A stretch of DNA of 64,000 nucleotides from Dermanyssus gallinae (lineage: Eukaryota > Arthropoda > Arachnida > Mesostigmata > Dermanyssidae), in contig QVRM01005202.1 in assembly GCA_003439945.1 (NCBI GenBank), positions 574,001-638,000 on the forward strand, written 5' to 3'. A program made the translations under genes and the position numbers. This document shows, piece by piece, positions 62,353 to 64,000 of this stretch; within the stretch, counting starts at the first letter, position 1, and each line of letters opens with the position of its first letter. The notes beneath the pieces were generated by a model. That model made no database searches and had not been told where the DNA came from. It worked only from the letters and a program-made list of their open reading frames with translations.

Positions 62353-64000
62353 GTGGACGTTGCACATAAGGTTAGTGGTTCCATCTCTATCGATATCTGC
62401 GTACGTTTTTAATGATCTGGATCATCTCCTCCTCCATCGTGAGGTAGCGAGACTGTCAGGTCGGCAAACGTGCAACAGCAGCACATCCAGCAACTGTTGC
62501 TGCTGGAGTAGCTACAGTTGCACCGAAAGCTGCAGTCCGGCAACACCGAGTCCTATGGCGACAGTAGTACGCACTAAGCTAGTCAGAGAGGCTAGGCCAG
62601 AGTCGCTGCTCGCAGTACGGTGCTGCGTGTCGCAATGATACGAATAAAGCTACTGCTCTAGCTGGCACTGAACGACGTCGGCTAGCACTAAACTCTTTCT
62701 CTGTCTCTCTCTGAGCGTGAGAGCAGACCTGCTTCTTCGTCCGACACGATAGCAGATGTGGCGATGGTAGTGGTGATGGTGGTGGTGGTGGTGGTGTACA
62801 ATCGCGCACCCTCGTCAGTGTGGTTGGTACGTGGTAAGCAGCCAGGCAGGCTGCATATACTGCAGATACACGCATACACGCAGAGAGCACGCTTGTGACA
62901 CTATAGATTGTGGTTGTTGTTGTTATTGCTGTTGTTGTTGTTGTCATTGCTGCTGTTGTTGTTGTTCTTGTCGTCGTCGTCGTCGGGTGGGCGAGCAAGC
63001 CGTGGGCTCACCAGCCATCTAGCCAACTGCTATCTGTAGTCTGTCTCGGTCTATCGGCGGCACTCGCGGCTTCAGCGAGGCGCACGGTGAGGTTCAACCA
63101 ACGACGACGCTGAGGCGCAAAGGCGACAACGGTCCGTCGGACGGCACCTCGCGGTCGCGCCGATGAGAGGAAGAGGAAGACGGTGTTGTGGTACGCTGAT
63201 GAGAGCGCTGTTTCAACATCAGCAGCAGCAGAAACAGCAACAAGAGAAGCAACAACACGATCAGCAACAACAACAATAACAACAACACGATCAACAACAA
63301 TCTCGAAGGCGCCAGCAGCTGTAGCGGCGGCGGCGGCAGCGGCAGCAGCGTCGTGGTGGCCACAACGAGGCCGCCATGGCCGTTGGCGATCGGGTGCCAC
63401 CCTCGGCCTTTCCTCTACCTGTATATCATCTTCATCTCCCTTTCTCCGTCTCCCTCTCTCGTACGCTCTTGCAAGCGCGCTTTTCTTTCTCGATCAACTC
63501 GATCTGTGCTTTTTCCGGCTCACTAGCCCAGACGACGTCTCGAACTCTCGGCGGCGCCGGCGCCGGTAGCGAACCTGGCGATCGTTGTCTGTCGCCGGCC
63601 AAGACCGACTTTCATCATGGGCGTTGCGCGATGACCGGCTTGACGCACGCGACGCCTGGATCATCGGCCCACGGCCCTCTTCTAGTTCGTCGGGTCGCGT
63701 CGTGTATTGTGACCTTCAAGCAGGATAGCAGATACAGCGACAACAGCCATACATACATACATACATACATGTGTACCTTTGTACCGAGTTCCGTTCGAAT
63801 CAGGGAAGCTAGTGCTGCTGCTACTGCAGCTGTACTAGTACAGCTGTTACAGCAAACAGTATGAGTTCTATCTATCTATCTGCTAATGCTACGCGTACAG
63901 ACCTCTCGCTAGCGCCGCAACTGTTGGCACATGTCACATGTAGAGCCCTATAGACAGACAACTGGAAAAAAGGACCTCGTCGATCTCGAAAAAAAAGACC
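62353..64000 (-). other. probable p130Cas first intron, 5' UTR or promoter
   Basis: Upstream of the p130Cas SH3 exon on the minus strand. From 62.4 kb the sequence turns more GC/CpG-rich with CAA/CAG and GTT repeats (about 62910-62985, 63215-63300), CT-rich tracts (63420-63500) and a (CATA)n run (63750-63770). The short initiator exon should be here or outside the window. No convincing ATG plus donor was found, so no exon is claimed. Confidence 0.35.

Overview
The window is nuclear DNA of a multicellular animal, most likely an arthropod and possibly a chelicerate such as a mite or tick; the sequence does not settle the species. The evidence is spliced genes with GT/AG introns, a complete-looking p130Cas/BCAR1 scaffold gene, secreted Pro- or Gly/His-rich cuticle-like genes whose first coding exon holds only six codons, several classes of LINE, mariner and tRNA-derived SINE remnants, and very many (TA)n and (CAN)n microsatellites. 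There is no bacterial-style gene organisation.

Layout. 1-12.5 kb: gene-poor, with three copies of one tRNA-derived SINE (1.0, 7.4, 11.5 kb) and a decayed LINE with a restriction-enzyme-like endonuclease (8-10.7 kb) interrupted by an opposite-strand R1/Jockey-type LINE. 12.5-18.0 kb: a nested structure. A non-autonomous LTR retrotransposon (557-bp LTRs, 4-bp target duplication, apparent tRNA-Ala primer site, three tandem arrays inside) has a LINE inserted in its 5' LTR with a 12-bp target duplication. 18.07-19.5 kb: the 3' part of a second LTR element on the minus strand with gag-like debris. 20.4-20.8 kb: another LINE fragment.

23.9-27.7 kb (+): a six-exon gene for the SLX9/FAM207A ribosome-biogenesis factor (259 aa), with a LINE tail in intron 3. 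29.1-31 kb (-): a Pro/Met/His/Lys-rich low-complexity protein. 32.1-34.0 kb (-): a secreted polyproline protein with a visible core promoter. 41.2-42.6 kb (+): a small secreted Gly/His-rich repeat protein with promoter and poly(A) signal.

42.8-48.8 kb: LINE debris, including one degraded two-ORF LINE that contains a fragment of diverged 18S rRNA. 52.07-61.68 kb (-): the p130Cas/BCAR1 adaptor gene, nine recognised coding exons with matching phases, encoding an SH3 domain, ten YxxP motifs, a four-helix region, a YDYI motif and the C-terminal FAT-like domain. Its short initiator exon was not identified. 62-64 kb is probably its first intron, 5' UTR or promoter.

No operon-like cooperation is visible. 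SLX9 is nucleolar or nuclear, p130Cas acts at focal adhesions, and the three low-complexity proteins are probably extracellular. Two unusually clean structural signals are a perfect 23-bp inverted repeat in the intron just upstream of the p130Cas SH3 exon, and the 18S-like blocks embedded in the LINE.
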